This document shows, in pieces, positions 25,608-33,748 of a stretch of 64,000 bases of DNA. Source of the stretch: GCA-2720865 sp047630275 (lineage in GTDB: Bacteria > Bdellovibrionota > Bacteriovoracia > Bacteriovoracales > Bacteriovoracaceae). The position numbers and the translations under genes are program-made. The stretch spans positions 434,001-498,000 of the forward strand of contig JBLHVN010000003.1 of NCBI GenBank assembly GCA_047630275.1, given 5' to 3'. The notes beneath the pieces are model-generated. The model did no database searches, was not told the origin of the DNA, and saw nothing but the letters and a program-made list of their open reading frames with translations. Every line of letters starts with the position of its first letter. Positions within the stretch are counted from its first letter, which is position 1.

Positions 25608-25828
25608 TTAGTTCTCCAGTAAGAAGACATTAGCTTTCTATTAGTCATAACTAAAATCACTTATGCCTATGCTTAATATAAGGATTATTTATAGTTAAAT
25701 TCCCCCTCGTCACTATCCTGAATCTACCTTTATGACGAAGTTCAAAGGGTAATAAGTACTTGAAATGCCTTTTAAAAACAGTTTTGAGTTAAACATTAGC
25801 TCAATTCAAACTAAAAGAAGGATCTAAC

Positions 25829-26956
25829 TTGAAAACCGCACTTTTCACTCTTTTGTTCCTAAGCTTTTCTAGCTTCGCCGCCGTAACAGGAGAAGATGAC
25901 CGCTTAAGTTTTCAAGAGCTTGAAAAGAGAAATCCCGCCCTTCTGGCAAAGGCCACGGCCACACAATTAAGCGGACGCTATCTTAAAGAAGTGGGAGATC
26001 AGTACCACTACCCCACGGGAAAACTTCAAAACCAATGCCCAGGTGAGAAGTTCTCAACAGATCCTACTCTTGGAGGTTGCTCTGGTTTTCTCATAGGAAG
26101 TAAGACCTTAGTCGCCGCTGGACATTGCAAAGACTACCAAGCTAACGGCTGTGATGAAGATGCATGGCTCTTTAACCACTTCTCTCAGGCTGATAAAGAC
26201 AAACAAGTTATAAAGAAATCCAACCTCTATAGATGTAAGAAGGTTCTAGATTTTAAACATGATGGAGAAGGAGACTTTGTCGTTATAGAATTAGACCGCG
26301 ATGTTTTAGGAGTCACTCCACTTGAACTAGACCTAAAAAATGAAGGAAAGTCGGGAGATCCCGTTGCTGTTCTTGGGTACCCATTAGGGAGAAGCTTTAC
26401 CTATACTCCAGGAGGCAAAATCCTATCTAAGGACAAAGATTACCTCCGTGTAGACTCTGATGCCTTTAAGAATAACTCTGGCTCTGCCTTATTTAATATA
26501 AGAACAGGAAAAGTTGAAGGGGTTCTAACCAATGCCAGGCGTGGGGTTAGTCTTAATAGCTTAGATGGCTGCACTCTCACGAAGAGCTATAAAGAAAATA
26601 TTGTTTTGGTCAATAGGCTCTCAAGGATAGGCTATTTAAAAAAGAACTTCAGTTTTAAAGACCCTAAGTTCGACAAGAAGATCATTAATCAATGCCCCCA
26701 TAAGGTTTCAATTGTTTCTAAGTACAGACAAGCAGTAACATCAGAGTGGGTTACGAACGTTGTTCAAATAATGCCAAATCAGTCTATTAATATCAATGAT
26801 ATGAAGTCTGATTTAATTTACTTACATATAAAGAACTCGTTAGGAAAGACCATCATGAAAGGCAAAGACTTCTATGGCTTTATTGATAAAAACCGCGAAG
26901 TTGAACTAGGCTTTAAAGAGGTCTCATTGTCGCAAGACCTCTTACTTTGTCAGTGA
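25829..26956 (+). CDS. Secreted trypsin-like (S1) serine protease
   Basis: The start is a TTG with AGAAGGA at good distance, followed by a signal peptide ending around SFA. The catalytic triad is visible: His in AAGHCKDY (about residue 97), Asp in DGEGDFVVIELD (about 149) and Ser in NNSGSALF (about 216). It lacks the usual GDSGGP wording but keeps SGS, as in V8/glutamyl-endopeptidase-type members. Several paired Cys residues suggest disulfides. The last 100 residues are an additional beta-rich domain of unknown function. Probably periplasmic or exported digestion. Confidence 0.87.
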   Translation: MKTALFTLLFLSFSSFAAVTGEDDRLSFQELEKRNPALLAKATATQLSGRYLKEVGDQYHYPTGKLQNQCPGEKFSTDPTLGGCSGFLIGSKTLVAAGHCKDYQANGCDEDAWLFNHFSQADKDKQVIKKSNLYRCKKVLDFKHDGEGDFVVIELDRDVLGVTPLELDLKNEGKSGDPVAVLGYPLGRSFTYTPGGKILSKDKDYLRVDSDAFKNNSGSALFNIRTGKVEGVLTNARRGVSLNSLDGCTLTKSYKENIVLVNRLSRIGYLKKNFSFKDPKFDKKIINQCPHKVSIVSKYRQAVTSEWVTNVVQIMPNQSININDMKSDLIYLHIKNSLGKTIMKGKDFYGFIDKNREVELGFKEVSLSQDLLLCQ

Positions 26957-26962
26957 AGTGCC

Positions 26963-27655
26963 TTAAGCTGACAAGTCATTCTTTAAGATAGACGTGGCAA
27001 TGTATAATTTAAACTTATCTAAGATTTCATGTTTATTATTCTTAAAATGTAACTCCACTTTATAGCAGTTCTCTTCTATTAAGGTGCAATCAGCTACTTG
27101 AAATAAAATTCCACCAAGAAATCCCATATTCCTAAAAAGACTGCTCTCAAGCTTAACAATGGTTCGTGGCTCTATGAAATGTCTTACCTTTAAAAAGGCC
27201 CCCTCCTGATTGATCTCAATCATTTCCGTAGGCACAGAGAGCTCACAAGCTGATTCATCAGGGGAGATGCTGGCCTCTCGTTGCTTTTTATAGGGATTTT
27301 TCAAATAATTGATCTTTTGAATTAAGTCGATCTCTGAAATAGGCTTCTTTAAAAATCCATCTGCTCCACTTGAAATCATACTTTTGATGAGAACGGGGCA
27401 ATCAGCATTAGAGACGATTAAGATAGGTATCTTCTTTCCTACATAAAGCTGAATCGTCTTAACTACTGACTCCCCATCACCAATGCCTAAGATATTATAG
27501 TCAACTAAGAAGATATCCGGCACGTCTCTTTCAAGCTCTGTGAAGAATTCAGTTGGATTAGTTGTACAAATAACTTCATGCTTATTTCTTGAGAGAACAT
27601 CACTAAGGACATAATTAAAATCATAATCATCATCAATGTTTAGAATCTTCATCAT
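26963..27655 (-). CDS. Response regulator with PilZ-like C-terminus (cassette copy 1, gene C)
   Basis: The receiver is complete: MKILNIDDDYDFNYVL, phospho-acceptor in IFLVDYNIL (about residue 54), switch Ser in LIVSNAD and Lys in FLKKPIS. Residues 125-230 are beta-rich with EMIEINQEGAFLKV, which resembles the central strand of PilZ domains; no RxxxR motif is evident. The second Met (27652) is an equally good start. It is the third gene of a cassette whose paralogue is the protein at 31788-32474; the opening motif is shared almost word for word (MKILxxDDDxDFNYxL). Confidence 0.75.
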   Translation of the reverse strand: MMKILNIDDDYDFNYVLSDVLSRNKHEVICTTNPTEFFTELERDVPDIFLVDYNILGIGDGESVVKTIQLYVGKKIPILIVSNADCPVLIKSMISSGADGFLKKPISEIDLIQKINYLKNPYKKQREASISPDESACELSVPTEMIEINQEGAFLKVRHFIEPRTIVKLESSLFRNMGFLGGILFQVADCTLIEENCYKVELHFKNNKHEILDKFKLYIATSILKNDLSA

Positions 27656-27664
27656 TACCTCTTG

Positions 27665-28315
27665 TTAGAATATGACACGGTCTTGAATATATATTTCTTG
27701 AATAAAGCCACCTTCGCTATTTCTTTTCTTCCTACCCACTCCAGCTATTGAACTTGTCTCTTCTAGTTTCAATTTTTCTATGAACTTGTTCTTAAGCTTT
27801 ACTTCATCTCCTCTTACTACCTGGATAGGAGACTCTATGGAAAAGGAGTACTCTCCAAATCGGACTAATTCGGCGCCAATTCTCGCTTGTGTATATAGGT
27901 TAGGGATTTCAAATTTAAATTGCCTGCTCTTCTCTCTTTCTTTCATAACGATCTTTAAAAGTTCAGTGACAAAGATTTCATCTTCCTTTTGTGGTGAGAC
28001 TACTCTCTTTTGAAGATCCTTAACATCGACGTCATTGAGAACACAGTGGCCTATCTCGTCTAAGACAAACACCAGTGGGATTGAAAGAAGATCGCTGATT
28101 AATTTTATATCCTTTATTTCTTTAATCTTATCTTTGGTAAGACCTTCTAATATATAAATCAAACACTCTGAACTATTAAAGAGAAAGTTTTCTAAGTAAG
28201 TATGGATACTCTTGGTAAACTGATGTTTTATAAGAGCACTACTGAGCCCTTTACAGATTGCTTTAGAACTTTTGGAAGACTCTTCTCCAATGATAGAGAC
28301 AGTTTTAACATACAT
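27665..28315 (-). CDS. Degenerate receiver with PilZ-like C-terminus (cassette copy 1, gene B)
   Basis: The first 115 residues have receiver-like alternation of strands and helices but no acidic pair (IIGEESS) and no phospho-acceptor Asp (CLIYILEGL), so it should not be phosphorylated in the usual way. The C-terminal 100 residues contain ARIGAELVRFGEYSFSIESPIQV, of which the strand pattern RFGEYSFSIESPI matches the RFGEYSCTI-like strand of the paralogue at 32471. It probably acts as a structural partner of genes A and C on either side. Start and stop overlap its neighbours' ends closely, indicating one operon. Confidence 0.6.
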   Translation of the reverse strand: MYVKTVSIIGEESSKSSKAICKGLSSALIKHQFTKSIHTYLENFLFNSSECLIYILEGLTKDKIKEIKDIKLISDLLSIPLVFVLDEIGHCVLNDVDVKDLQKRVVSPQKEDEIFVTELLKIVMKEREKSRQFKFEIPNLYTQARIGAELVRFGEYSFSIESPIQVVRGDEVKLKNKFIEKLKLEETSSIAGVGRKKRNSEGGFIQEIYIQDRVIF

Positions 28316-28736
28316 GGCGTCTCTCCTTTTTATAATATAGTGAATTGAAAACTGTCATAAGTAATTCGTTTCGATTTAAAGGTTTTCTTAGAAAAAGGCT
28401 CTCAATCCCATAGAAGTTTTCGACTTCTTTTTTCTTATCTTCATTTTGAGAAATAAAGATAAAAGGAATTTCAATGGGTGAGAGCTGCTTGAACAAAATG
28501 GAGACCCTAATCCCGTCTAAATTCATCAGGTTCATATCGATAATGACAAGGTCTGGCTTACTCGCAACGTAGGAAGCTAAGGCATCATTTTCTAAAGTGA
28601 AGCAATTAACATTTAGGTAGTAGCTTGAGCTTAAATATCCACTAATGATATTTAAGGTATCAGGGCAGTCATCAAGGACTAAGACCTCCATGGTTCTTAT
28701 GATTTCTTTGTTTAAAAAGGTTTGTTCACTAAGCAT
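28305..28736 (-). CDS. Single-domain response regulator (cassette copy 1, gene A)
   Basis: The ATG at 28736 follows AGGTAGGG, a strong ribosome site, whereas the internal Met at 28691 has none. The receiver is intact: LVLDDCPD, phospho-acceptor in LVIIDMNLM (about residue 64), switch in FISQNED and Lys in FLRKPLN. There is no output domain. Its end overlaps the start of gene B by 11 bases. Its paralogue is the receiver at 33189-33671, with the shared MVLDDxxDxLxxI and IDMNL/LDMNL motifs. Confidence 0.82.
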   Translation of the reverse strand: MLSEQTFLNKEIIRTMEVLVLDDCPDTLNIISGYLSSSYYLNVNCFTLENDALASYVASKPDLVIIDMNLMNLDGIRVSILFKQLSPIEIPFIFISQNEDKKKEVENFYGIESLFLRKPLNRNELLMTVFNSLYYKKERRHVC

Positions 28737-28878
28737 AATACCCTACCTAAATACGGAGTTTTATAAGCCCTACGCTCATTATATTGGCGGATTTAATTGG
28801 TTTCCCCCTAGTTTAGGTTAAAATAAATTTACTTTAATCAAGATGGATCTGGCCTATAATAGGGCAAAGGATAACGAG

Positions 28879-29571
28879 ATGAACGCACCAAAAATCCTAG
28901 TCATAGATGATGACCCAAGCTTGCTGCCTATCTTAGAGAGTTACTTAGGCTCTTTTTTCAAGATAGATTTTCAGGACCTTATCGAAGAGGATCATCTTAA
29001 GAAAAAAATCCTCTGCGGTGAATATGACTTAACTCTCTTGGATCTAGACTTAGGCTCTCTTTCAGGACTCGAGCTATTAGAGGAAATTAGGTTTGAATCT
29101 AAAACCCTCCCCCCAAATATCATCCTTATTACTTCAGGGGGAACTATTGATGATGAGATTAAAACCCATGAGTTAGGTGTTCGCGACTATATCAAAAAGC
29201 CTTTTAATAAGAAGCTCTTAAAATCAATTATTGAAAAGCACCTCACTCTCTTAAGCCAAACAAGTGCTGAGTCCATTGTTAAAGGACCTTTTAGGTTAGA
29301 CAAACAAAAATTTGAACTCATCTTAAAAGAAGCGGAAAAAGAAGAAGCTGTTAACCTAACCCTCAAAGAATTCAAGATCTTCTACTTACTTTTTACAAAC
29401 CCAAATAAGATCTATTCCCAGCTTGATATCTACAATAAGGTTTGGGAAGTCGAGAGTGATAGCCTATTAAAGACCATTGATATCCATATCGGGTCAATAA
29501 GAAAAAAACTAGGTCCATCCTCTACTTATATTAAAAACAAAAGAGGTGTTGGCTACTATTTTGAAATTTAG
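28879..29571 (+). CDS. OmpR-family response regulator
   Basis: The ATG at 28879 has AAGGA 7 bases upstream, while the longer frame from 28843 has no ribosome site. The 230-residue product has an intact receiver (LVIDDDPS, LTLLDLDLG, YIKKPFN) and a winged helix ending in LKTIDIHIGSIRKKLG and NKRGVGYYF. It is similar to the regulator at 1401 in the C-terminal half. It is the only plus-strand gene in the phosphorelay island and is divergent from cassette copy 1. It is a plausible final DNA-binding output of the local relays. Confidence 0.88.
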   Translation: MNAPKILVIDDDPSLLPILESYLGSFFKIDFQDLIEEDHLKKKILCGEYDLTLLDLDLGSLSGLELLEEIRFESKTLPPNIILITSGGTIDDEIKTHELGVRDYIKKPFNKKLLKSIIEKHLTLLSQTSAESIVKGPFRLDKQKFELILKEAEKEEAVNLTLKEFKIFYLLFTNPNKIYSQLDIYNKVWEVESDSLLKTIDIHIGSIRKKLGPSSTYIKNKRGVGYYFEI

Positions 29572-29804
29572 TCTCCTACGCCAATATCTAAATAATAAAT
29601 ATTCGAAAACTCTTCATCCGCCTTTTTAAGTAGGTACATCTCTACGGCTTCTTCATCAAACCCCTGATCCACTAAGCTTTTCTCTAAGTTCTCAAAAATG
29701 GGTATCAACTGTAAGAACTCCTCTCTATCTTTATAGAAATCAAAGAGTTCTTCTCTATTTTGAAAGCATGCATTCACGCTAACCTCCTGGTTAAGATAAG
29801 ACAT
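29568..29804 (-). CDS. Small acidic hypothetical protein
   Basis: A 78-residue, Glu/Asp-rich protein without recognisable domain; helix-rich with two Glu/Leu stretches (EEFLQLIPIFENLEKSL, EEAVEMYLLKKADEEF). It overlaps the end of the convergent regulator gene by 4 bases, and a weak AAGAAGATAG precedes its ATG. It may be an anti-regulator or partner for neighbouring receivers, but that is only a guess from position. Confidence 0.45.
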   Translation of the reverse strand: MSYLNQEVSVNACFQNREELFDFYKDREEFLQLIPIFENLEKSLVDQGFDEEAVEMYLLKKADEEFSNIYYLDIGVGD

Positions 29805-29866
29805 TCTATCTTCTTAAGCTTTGAGGTTATTAAAATTTAAGTAAAGTTTTCTTAACTAAGGAGGTT

Positions 29867-30280
29867 TTAAAACGGTCTTTCGCTTCCTACCCAGTAATCA
29901 TGAATCTTTCTCATAAGAACCTTAACCTCATTAAAATCGAAGGATTTTAAAAAGTATCCTGCTGCCCCAAAGGAGAATGCATCATGCCTATCTTGCTCTG
30001 CTTTTGAAGTAGTTAATATGACAACAGGGATTTTTCTGGTACTTTCTTGGCCCTTAATGATCTTTAAGATGTCTTGCCCGCTCATCTGAGGTAGGTTTAA
30101 GTCAAGGAGGATTAAGCCAACCTTACTAGACTCTGCTAGTTTTAAATAATCAAGGGCCTCGCTGCCGCTTTCTTTTATTATAATGGCGTTATGAATCTTT
30201 AAGCTTTTAAAAGACCTCCTTATGCTTTCCTGATCAATTTCATCATCTTCGATTAACAGTATTATATCTTCTAAATTCAT
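29867..30280 (-). CDS. Rcp1-type single-domain response regulator
   Basis: A 137-residue receiver with the features of the Rcp1 type that pairs with PAS- or phytochrome-type kinases: LLIEDDEIDQESIRR, phospho-acceptor in LILLDLNLPQMSG (about residue 60), switch Thr in VILTTSKAEQD and Lys in YFLKSFDF. It lies 7 bases downstream of the PAS-domain kinase gene on the same strand, the usual cognate arrangement for this type. Confidence 0.88.
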   Translation of the reverse strand: MNLEDIILLIEDDEIDQESIRRSFKSLKIHNAIIIKESGSEALDYLKLAESSKVGLILLDLNLPQMSGQDILKIIKGQESTRKIPVVILTTSKAEQDRHDAFSFGAAGYFLKSFDFNEVKVLMRKIHDYWVGSERPF

Positions 30281-30287
30281 AGCAACC

Positions 30288-31775
30288 TCAGTAAGGTTTA
30301 AATTTTCTAGGGATGCAAAAATGAAACTCTGCCCCTTCTTCCTCTGGTGATTCTACCCAAATCCGCCCTTTATGGAGTTCAACTATTTTCTTTGCTATCG
30401 TAAGCCCAACTCCCGTTGTATCAACTTTATCTTTTGGGCATAAGGTGTGAAAGATCTTAAAAATCATATCAAAGTGGGCCTCTTCTATGCCTGGACCATT
30501 GTCAGCAATAATAATATGAGCCCGGTCCTCCAATGATTGGCCTTTAATCGATATTTCACAAGTTTCTTTATCCGAATGAGAGATAGCGTTACAGATAATA
30601 TTTTGAAAGACTTGCCTCAACTGTGTTTTTTCTCCGAATAACTCAGGCAAATCCTTCTCAACCGTTATGTTAGCTCTTTTAGAAAAATCAAGGTCCCGTA
30701 CAATTTCATTGACCAATTCGAAACTATCAACCTCTTCAAACTCAATATCAGTTGAAGTAAATTTAGAATACTGAAGAACACCATCAATTAAATTACTCAT
30801 CCTTTGAACCCGGCCCTTGAGCATGTCTAAAGACTTCCTTCCTTCCTCTCCCACCTTGTCTCTAAAGTCCTCAATGATCCAATCAGAGAGCTGCGAGAGT
30901 CCCCTAAGTGGAGCTTTTAGGTCATGGGAGATTATATAAGCAAATTCACTTAATTGTTCATTGGCCCGCTTAAGCTCTCTACTTTGGCGCTCAACTTTCT
31001 TTTGTGCTTTCTTTAAATCTGTAATGTCTCGAGAGATAGAAGAAGTTCCAATGATACGACCTTCTAAATCAAAGATAGGAGAGAGGGTTATTGAGATATT
31101 AAGAAAGTTTCCATTTTTATGAATCCTATACGTATCAAAGTGCTTAACATTCTCCCCTCTTAATATTTGTTTGTTGGCCTCTTCTAGTTCATCGGTATAT
31201 TTATTAGGAACAATAATTTCAATATTCTTTCCGATCACCTCTTCTTCTTTATAACCATAGATCTGCTCAGCCCCTAAGTTCCAAGACTCAATTGTTCCAT
31301 CAATCCTCTTTCCGATAATGGCATCTTTTGAGTTTTCAATGATAGCGGTCATCTTAAGATTAGTAACATCAGTGTGAACCCCAATCATCCTTACTGGTTT
31401 TCCCTTATCATCCCTTAGGGCCTTTCCTCGGCAGCGAACCCATACTGTCCCTCCATTTTTATGGCGGTAACGGACCACCTGATCGTAAGGATAGTTTGGA
31501 TTTTGGCAATGCTTATCAAAGTTTCGAGTAGCTATGACTAAGTCATCGGGGTGTATATTTTCTTTCCACCAAGATGCTTTATTCTCAACTTCATGATCTT
31601 CGTAGCCTAGGACCTTTTTAAACCTTGGACTAAACCATAAGTTTTCAGAGTTTTCTAAGTCCCAATACCATAGCCCGTCGAGCACGGAGGATTCAAAGAA
31701 ATCAAAAAGTGAGGAGTTTTCTAACAACTTTGAATAAAGCTCATCTTTTAAGTAATCTGAAGATTTACTATTCAT
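30288..31775 (-). CDS. PAS-PAS sensor histidine kinase
   Basis: Soluble 495-residue kinase. PAS1 (about 20-125, PAS_3 type: LWYWDLENSENLWFSP, WWKENIHPDD, then VRCRGKALRDDKG), PAS2 (about 140-250: WNLGAEQIYGYKEEEVIG, GTSSISRDITD), a coiled coil, HisKA with phospho-His in ISHDLKAPLRG (about 279) and HATPase with NIICNAISH and DTTGVGLTIAKK. No membrane helix, so it senses an intracellular signal such as redox state, a ligand or light through the PAS domains. Cognate receiver directly downstream. Confidence 0.9.
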   Translation of the reverse strand: MNSKSSDYLKDELYSKLLENSSLFDFFESSVLDGLWYWDLENSENLWFSPRFKKVLGYEDHEVENKASWWKENIHPDDLVIATRNFDKHCQNPNYPYDQVVRYRHKNGGTVWVRCRGKALRDDKGKPVRMIGVHTDVTNLKMTAIIENSKDAIIGKRIDGTIESWNLGAEQIYGYKEEEVIGKNIEIIVPNKYTDELEEANKQILRGENVKHFDTYRIHKNGNFLNISITLSPIFDLEGRIIGTSSISRDITDLKKAQKKVERQSRELKRANEQLSEFAYIISHDLKAPLRGLSQLSDWIIEDFRDKVGEEGRKSLDMLKGRVQRMSNLIDGVLQYSKFTSTDIEFEEVDSFELVNEIVRDLDFSKRANITVEKDLPELFGEKTQLRQVFQNIICNAISHSDKETCEISIKGQSLEDRAHIIIADNGPGIEEAHFDMIFKIFHTLCPKDKVDTTGVGLTIAKKIVELHKGRIWVESPEEEGAEFHFCIPRKFKPY

Positions 31776-31787
31776 ATCTATCTCTAT

Positions 31788-32474
31788 CTACCCCTTAAGC
31801 CTTTTAATCTGCTCTTCTAAAACCTTCATCTTAAAACTCTTCGCGCTCAAATCCGCCTGTGGATGAAAACTACCTCCAATCAGGTAATGATCCCCCTCTT
31901 TTCTCACCCAGGTAATAATGACTTCACTATCATTAATTCCATAAGCATTTAAATAGTCCCCTGAAATCTTGATTTTAGAGTTCACTGAGACATAATTATT
32001 AGATAAAAAGATAGGCCCATCTTCATTGATCTCTAGCAAATTGAAGGTCGTGTTAACAATACAGGGCTTATGCATCTTAGGTAAAAAGGAAGTATTCCTT
32101 AAACTGCGCTCTTCCTTATTTAAATGAAAATCCATTTTTTGGGTCAACATAAATTCATCTAAGGGTTTAGAGACAAAGTCATCAGCTCCGATATGAATGA
32201 TCTCGTTGATCTCTTCTTGGGCATCTATTCTAGATAAGGCAATGATCTTTGGCTGAAACGAAGAAAGGTTTCTAATTTTCTCAACAATCAGCTTGCCTTC
32301 ACCATCTTCTTCTAAGTTGATATCAACTAAGCAGATATCCGGCTTCATCTGATCATAAGTCTCAAAAAAGACACTTTGCCTGCTCGTTGTTCGGATCTGA
32401 TTTAGATCATTTTTAAAGATATCCTCAAGGGCATAATTAAAATCAATGTCGTCGTCGACTCCTAAAATTTTCAT
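31788..32474 (-). CDS. Response regulator with PilZ-like C-terminus (cassette copy 2, gene C)
   Basis: The ATG at 32474 has GGAGG 6 bases upstream and overlaps the gene B stop (ATGA), so I prefer it to the longer frame at 32489. Receiver: MKILGVDDDIDFNYAL, phospho-acceptor in ICLVDINLE, switch in IALSRID and Lys in FVSKPLD. The C-terminal half is beta-rich (NTTFNLLEINEDGPIFLS, YLIGGSFH), like a PilZ barrel without its arginine motif. It is the paralogue of the protein at 26963-27655. Confidence 0.75.
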   Translation of the reverse strand: MKILGVDDDIDFNYALEDIFKNDLNQIRTTSRQSVFFETYDQMKPDICLVDINLEEDGEGKLIVEKIRNLSSFQPKIIALSRIDAQEEINEIIHIGADDFVSKPLDEFMLTQKMDFHLNKEERSLRNTSFLPKMHKPCIVNTTFNLLEINEDGPIFLSNNYVSVNSKIKISGDYLNAYGINDSEVIITWVRKEGDHYLIGGSFHPQADLSAKSFKMKVLEEQIKRLKG

Positions 32475-33196
32475 ACAAAACCTCCCCACTTATTACGTTC
32501 ACGCCTAATTCTTTGAGCTGATTTTTCTGGAATTCCTCTGAAGAAAAAGTCTGTGGAAAAGGCTCCTCTTCTTAAGAAATGACTTCCCGTACAGGACTGT
32601 AAGTCTGTTAAGGAAATCCCCATGCTCTTAAGTTTTTTACTATCAATTGCGATTTGAGAACTATTTTCAAATCGAATTGGTGAGACGATGGTACATCCAA
32701 ACTCACCTAGCTTTAGTAAGCTGGCCTCCGTCTCTACCTTTACATTTACATGATTAGGTCTAATCTTTAACTTACCTCTATCATTTTCGTATCTTCGCAT
32801 ACAGGCCCTTATCTTGTAGATAAAGCTTGAGGCGACAAAACTCTCTTCAAAAAGATCATCCACATAGAAGTGATCGATATTCCCTCTTTGTAAAAAAAGC
32901 CTGGTTAGATAGTTTTCATATCCAAGAGAAACAAGGATTGGGATCTTTACTTTCCCAAAGAGGTCTTCAAGAACAACAAGCTGCTCTAAAGTATTCTTAT
33001 CTTTTTCATTCCCTTCTTCGTCCATAACAAATAAAACCAGGTCAGGAATAGACTTCAAGCATGAATCGAGCAAGGATGCTTGATCGGAAACGATTCGGTG
33101 CTCTATCCCTAGGCTCTGCAAGGCTAAGATATAAAAAGCTAGTTCACTGTTATTAACAACTGGTGAATAAATATAGATGCATTTGCCTCTAAGCAT
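32471..33196 (-). CDS. Degenerate receiver with PilZ-like C-terminus (cassette copy 2, gene B)
   Basis: From the ATG at 33196 (GGGAGGGG just upstream) the 241-residue product has an alternating N-terminal half in which the acidic pair is missing (IYIYSPVVNN) and the position of the phospho-acceptor is poor (LVLFVMDEEG). The C-terminal half shares KLGEFGCTIVSPIRFEN with the corresponding strand of its paralogue at 27665 (RFGEYSFSIESPIQV). It overlaps gene A by 8 bases and gene C by 4 bases, indicating strict co-translation. It is probably an unphosphorylated partner of the two true receivers. Confidence 0.62.
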   Translation of the reverse strand: MLRGKCIYIYSPVVNNSELAFYILALQSLGIEHRIVSDQASLLDSCLKSIPDLVLFVMDEEGNEKDKNTLEQLVVLEDLFGKVKIPILVSLGYENYLTRLFLQRGNIDHFYVDDLFEESFVASSFIYKIRACMRRYENDRGKLKIRPNHVNVKVETEASLLKLGEFGCTIVSPIRFENSSQIAIDSKKLKSMGISLTDLQSCTGSHFLRRGAFSTDFFFRGIPEKSAQRIRRERNKWGGFV

Positions 33197-33671
33197 AAGC
33201 CCCTCCCTTATTAACTTTAAGAATATGATCAATACTATTAATTAATGTCTTTCCCGAAATGGGCTTTTCCATAAAGGTAATCTCTTTTCCAAGCCTAACC
33301 TCTATTTCTTTTCTTACCTTTCCATCGTAAGAAATAAAGATGACCGGAATATTAAAGATGGATAGTTTATTAAACAAAGAGGCTACTTCTATTCCATTGA
33401 GCCTACCTAGATTCATATCTAAGATGACCAGGTCTGGTTCATTTTGAGAGAATTCATTTAAGGCATGTGTTTCATTTGAGAAAGTTTCAATTTGCAAGTG
33501 ACTTAGGTCTTTTAACATGACTCGAATAGCATCTAAACAATCAGTACTATCATCTAGGACCATTATTCTTTTTAAGTCTTTATGAGCGAGTCTATTTTCG
33601 TGAATTGATAAAATATTCGTTAAGGAACTTTCCACAAAATACTGATGTTCTTTATGCTTACTAGTTCTCAT
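33189..33671 (-). CDS. Single-domain response regulator (cassette copy 2, gene A)
   Basis: GAGG 5 bases upstream supports the ATG at 33671 over 33701. After about 35 extra residues the receiver is complete: IMVLDDSTDCLDAI, phospho-acceptor in LVILDMNLG (about residue 85), switch in FISYDGK and Lys in FMEKPIS. No output domain. It is the paralogue of the receiver at 28305 and the first gene of the second cassette copy. Confidence 0.8.
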   Translation of the reverse strand: MRTSKHKEHQYFVESSLTNILSIHENRLAHKDLKRIMVLDDSTDCLDAIRVMLKDLSHLQIETFSNETHALNEFSQNEPDLVILDMNLGRLNGIEVASLFNKLSIFNIPVIFISYDGKVRKEIEVRLGKEITFMEKPISGKTLINSIDHILKVNKGGAYA

Positions 33672-33748
33672 CTTCACCTCAACTTTACTTGTCTTCACCA
33701 TTTTACAAAGTATCGGTATCTTCTAAGGAAACATTCAGTAAATTTTAT

